Assembly (NCBI GenBank): GCA_018819665.1 | Contig: JAHJOY010000143.1 | Coordinates: forward strand, 1 to 5,803 | DNA: 5,803 bases | Reading direction: 5' to 3' | Source of the DNA: a bacterium | GTDB taxonomy: Bacteria > Atribacterota > Phoenicimicrobiia > Phoenicimicrobiales > Phoenicimicrobiaceae | Made by a program: the position numbers and the translations under genes | The notes under the pieces: model-generated | What the model saw: only the letters and a program-made list of their open reading frames with translations | What the model was told of the DNA's origin: nothing | The model's database searches: none | Part shown: in pieces, positions 3,985 through 5,803 of the stretch | Layout of the letters: each line of letters opens with the position of its first letter | How positions within the stretch are numbered: position 1 is the first letter of the stretch

Positions 3985-5268
3985 TTATTCTTTTAATAGC
4001 CATTTCCATACTGGTAATATTTGGATATTTATTCCTTCTGCTACTGCACTGCCCTCTTCATCATAGGTAAATATTATTCCTTCTTTTATGTCTAACCTTT
4101 TGCAAGCTTCAATTAATCCAGCTATTTCTCTTTCTTTATTCTCTTCTTTTAACTCTAAGGTTACCTGATAGGGAAATAGTTTTCCCTGGTTATCTTTTAC
4201 TATAAAATCGCATTCTCTATTTTCATCAAAGTAAAATATCTCTTCCCCCTTTTTTCTTAATCCCCAAAAAACTACATTTTCTAAGACTCTCCCCAGATCA
4301 GCAGAGGTTACTTTTTTACAGATACCAGTATCAGCAAGATAAATTTTTGCCGGATTTCTAAGTCTTTTATAAGAAGACTCGGAAAATTTTTTTATTTCAA
4401 AAATAAGCATACTTTCCAAAAAGTAATTATAATACGAAAATAAAGTATCTTTGGAAAAAGGAAATTTTTCTTTATATTGTTTATAGAAAGCGGTTAAAGA
4501 AAGTTTGGTAGAAAAGGAAGAAAACAGTTTTTCCGTAAGGGTTTTTAAAAGATGAATGTTGGTGATATTAAATCGTTCTACCAGGTCCTTGAAAAACATT
4601 GCCTCGAGATATTCTTTTATAACCTTCCTTTTTTCCAAATCTGATTTTAGGAGTAAAACCTCAGGGAACCCTCCCCATTTTATGTATTCAGAAAAATATT
4701 TTTTTATCAAAGCCTTTTTTGAGCCATAAATAATATTTTCCTCCTTGATATCCATACCTTTTAAGTGTAGATATTCCCGAAAAGAAAAAGGAGTTATTTC
4801 TATACTCCAGGCTCTTCCTCTTAAGGAAGTATGGATCTCCATAGGCATTATTCTCGAGGAGGAACCAGTTACAAATACTTTTACTTTTTCCCGTTCTACA
4901 ATTCTTCGGCAATATTTTTCCCAACCTTCGATGTTCTGGATTTCATCAAAGAGAAATACGAGCTCTTTGCCTATAAGATGGGGCTTTAATTCCAGGAAGA
5001 CCTCTTTTAATACCTCAAAATCTTTTGTTTTAAAATCGATCAGTCTTTCATCTTCAAAATCTATATATATCGCCTGACTTTTATATTTCTTAAATAGATC
5101 ATATAAGATATAGGTTTTACCGCTTCTCCTTACTCCATAAAGTATCACTACTTTATTTAGTATTTCGGGGAAAGAGATTCCTTCTCTTTTTATAATTTTT
5201 TTTACCTGCTGGGTAATAAATTCTTCGTTAGTTATAATTACTTCTTTTAGGAGCTCTTTGCTTATCAT
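3985..5268 (-). CDS. AAA_14/DUF4143-family ATPase
   Basis: The 427-residue protein has the usual length and layout of this prokaryotic ATPase family. The N-terminal AAA_14 domain shows Walker A GVRRSGKT at 45-52, Walker B LVFLFDE ending at D108-E109, and a sensor-like VFVTGSSS at 131-138 followed by SLRGRAWSIEITPFSFREYL. The C-terminal DUF4143 region (about 200-427) contains FYKQYKEKFPFSKDTLFSYY, IYLADTGICKKVT and a restriction-endonuclease-like patch, LENVVFWGLRKKG, then ECDFIVKD and FPYQVTLEL. In that patch D is kept, but the second motif is QVT where an active nuclease would have ExK, so cleavage is doubtful. The family is widespread in mobile or accessory DNA and its function is not established. 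The start at 5268 has only a weak leader (TAGGTC), but the promoter ahead is good. No damage is visible. Confidence 0.9.
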   Translation of the reverse strand: MISKELLKEVIITNEEFITQQVKKIIKREGISFPEILNKVVILYGVRRSGKTYILYDLFKKYKSQAIYIDFEDERLIDFKTKDFEVLKEVFLELKPHLIGKELVFLFDEIQNIEGWEKYCRRIVEREKVKVFVTGSSSRIMPMEIHTSLRGRAWSIEITPFSFREYLHLKGMDIKEENIIYGSKKALIKKYFSEYIKWGGFPEVLLLKSDLEKRKVIKEYLEAMFFKDLVERFNITNIHLLKTLTEKLFSSFSTKLSLTAFYKQYKEKFPFSKDTLFSYYNYFLESMLIFEIKKFSESSYKRLRNPAKIYLADTGICKKVTSADLGRVLENVVFWGLRKKGEEIFYFDENRECDFIVKDNQGKLFPYQVTLELKEENKEREIAGLIEACKRLDIKEGIIFTYDEEGSAVAEGINIQILPVWKWLLKE

Positions 5269-5301
5269 ATTTCTTTGACCTAGATTTCTTATAATTTTAT
5301 G

Positions 5302-5349
5302 TTGTCCTTTTTATAGAACTATATTACACCATTTTTGTCCTTCTGACAA
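5302..5349 (-). promoter_or_regulatory. Probable promoter of the AAA ATPase gene, with repeated AAGGACAA
   Basis: On the minus strand TTGTCA (5349-5344, five of six) and TAATAT (5326-5321, four of six) are 17 bases apart. TTGTC (5335-5339) and GACAA (5345-5349) form a small inverted repeat across the -35. AAGGACAA occurs twice, at 5342-5335 in the spacer and 5309-5302 downstream of the -10, 33 bases apart, which is close to three helical turns. That spacing would place both on one DNA face for a repressor; this use is inferred. Confidence 0.5.
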
Positions 5350-5382
5350 GGATGATTGATTTTAAATGGGGGCAAGCCGATA

Positions 5383-5486
5383 AGCCAATCTGCCAATTAA
5401 ATTCAATTGACCAATCGTCCTATCTACCAATCAGATCTAATCCACCAATCTACCTATCACCCAATCAGCCCATCAATTACCAGATC
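5383..5486. repeat. Degenerate octanucleotide tandem array 2 (NNCCAATC)
   Basis: Units with a CCAATC-like core follow one another: agccaatc, tgccaatt, two extra bases, attcaatt, gaccaatc, gtcctatc, taccaatc, a ten-base unit, caccaatc, tacctatc, acccaatc, agcccatc, then a longer terminal unit ending ccagatc. Most are exactly eight bases. The segment 5399-5420 matches the start of array 1 at 20 of 22 positions. The array spans from inside the 3' end of the S23-like gene to about 34 bases upstream of the ATPase -35 box. No open frame on it is credible. Confidence 0.8.
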
Positions 5487-5803
5487 TTAAATAAGTCATT
5501 AATCCATTTATTTGTTTGGCAATTTTCTTTGCTTCTGCATACATTTTTTTAAATTCTTCTTCGGAAATATATTTTAAATCTAGAGCGATGTAAAGATCAT
5601 TCTGAACTTCCGAAGAAGAAGTACGTGACATAGACAAAAAATTAGTTAATTCTTTATCTGACCTTCTATCAAAACCTTCAGCGATATTTGACATAATAGA
5701 TACTGTAGCCCGCCTTATTTGTGAGGTCAAACTATATAATTCTTCTTTGGGAAATTTGTTAGTTAAATTGTATATTTTATTTGTAAATTTTCGGGCATCT
5801 TGC
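5473..5803 (-). CDS. Four-helix-bundle protein of the S23/23S rRNA intervening-sequence family (5' end off window)
   Basis: The frame is open to the window edge, giving 109 visible residues of a family usually about 120 long; only the first ten or so (commonly containing a KxW motif) are missing. It reads QDARKFTNKIYNLTNKFPKE, ELYSLTSQIRRATVSIMSNI, then AEGFDRRSDKELTNFLSMSR and SSSEVQNDLYIALDLKYISEEE before a final helix. The RRA...SNIAEG and FLxxxRxSxxE signatures are diagnostic. Members form pentameric four-helix bundles; some are encoded within 23S rRNA insertions, and the fold is shared with the Avd accessory protein of diversity-generating retroelements. No rRNA, reverse transcriptase or variable repeat is visible here, and the function of free-standing copies is unknown. 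A TTG at 5730 is an internal leucine codon, not the start. The final codons (R-S-G-N, stop) coincide with the last unit of the octanucleotide array. Confidence 0.88.
   Translation of the reverse strand, partial: QDARKFTNKIYNLTNKFPKEELYSLTSQIRRATVSIMSNIAEGFDRRSDKELTNFLSMSRTSSSEVQNDLYIALDLKYISEEEFKKMYAEAKKIAKQINGLMTYLRSGN

Noticed and set aside
4688..5077. Open frames on both strands inside the ATPase gene
   Set aside because: Shadows of the 427-residue ATPase, which has clear Walker A and B motifs in its own frame.
5383..5486. CRISPR array
   Set aside because: The period is 8 bases with no constant long repeat and no spacers, and there are no cas genes.
5352..5552. Plus-strand open frame of 66 codons
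   Set aside because: It is the translated octanucleotide array followed by the antisense of the S23-like gene; a shadow.
5473..5730. S23-like gene starting at the TTG at 5730
   Set aside because: Upstream in-frame sequence to the window edge matches the family (KFTNKIYNL, PKEELYSL), so the TTG is internal.
5473..5803. Diversity-generating retroelement suggested by the Avd-like fold
   Set aside because: No reverse transcriptase, template repeat or variable repeat is visible; the sequence fits free-standing S23-family proteins better.

Overview
The window looks like an accessory island from an AT-rich bacterium (G+C roughly one third by eye). All recognisable genes lie on the minus strand, so transcription runs from high to low coordinates. 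The families present (MNT/HEPN, ParE-type, YafQ/DinJ, HicBA, AAA/DUF4143 ATPase, S23 four-helix protein) are typical of anaerobic, deep-branching or uncultivated bacteria. No marker gene is present, so I cannot name a lineage.

Layout in transcription order. 5803-5473: 5'-truncated S23/four-helix-bundle gene whose last codons and stop lie inside a degenerate 8-nt repeat array (5383-5486). 5349-5302: probable sigma-70 promoter. 5268-3985: intact 427-aa AAA_14/DUF4143 ATPase. 3984-3623: gene-poor stretch with a compact pair of perfect hairpins (3782-3832). 3592-3153: hicB-hicA, both apparently intact, stop and start sharing one base. 3150-2312: two decayed, mutually divergent C-terminal fragments of the AlbA_2/HATPase_c_4 regulator type, both ending in 11-bp tandem duplications. 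2277-2211: second 8-nt repeat array. 2198-2170: very good promoter with a 22-bp near-perfect palindrome in its spacer. 2152-1605: DinJ/RelB antitoxin and YafQ toxin. 1457-1060: small antitoxin and a ParE/RelE toxin that has lost its C-terminus. 988-932: dispersed-repeat-like hairpin. 744-105: MNT nucleotidyltransferase and a HEPN partner cut before its catalytic motif. 109-1: hairpins and a possible ribosome binding site for a gene beginning off the window.

Four type II/VII-like toxin-antitoxin pairs are stacked in 3.6 kb, each antitoxin gene first and overlapping its toxin by 1, 4, 16 or 14 bases. Two toxins (YafQ, HicA) keep their catalytic residues. The other two (HepT-like, ParE-like) are C-terminally truncated while their antitoxins look intact, as expected if toxin decay is tolerated and antitoxin loss is not. 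I see no clearly new enzymatic system. The least explained signals are the two related octanucleotide arrays, which share a near-identical 22-nt core and each sit just upstream of a promoter, and the twin-hairpin element.
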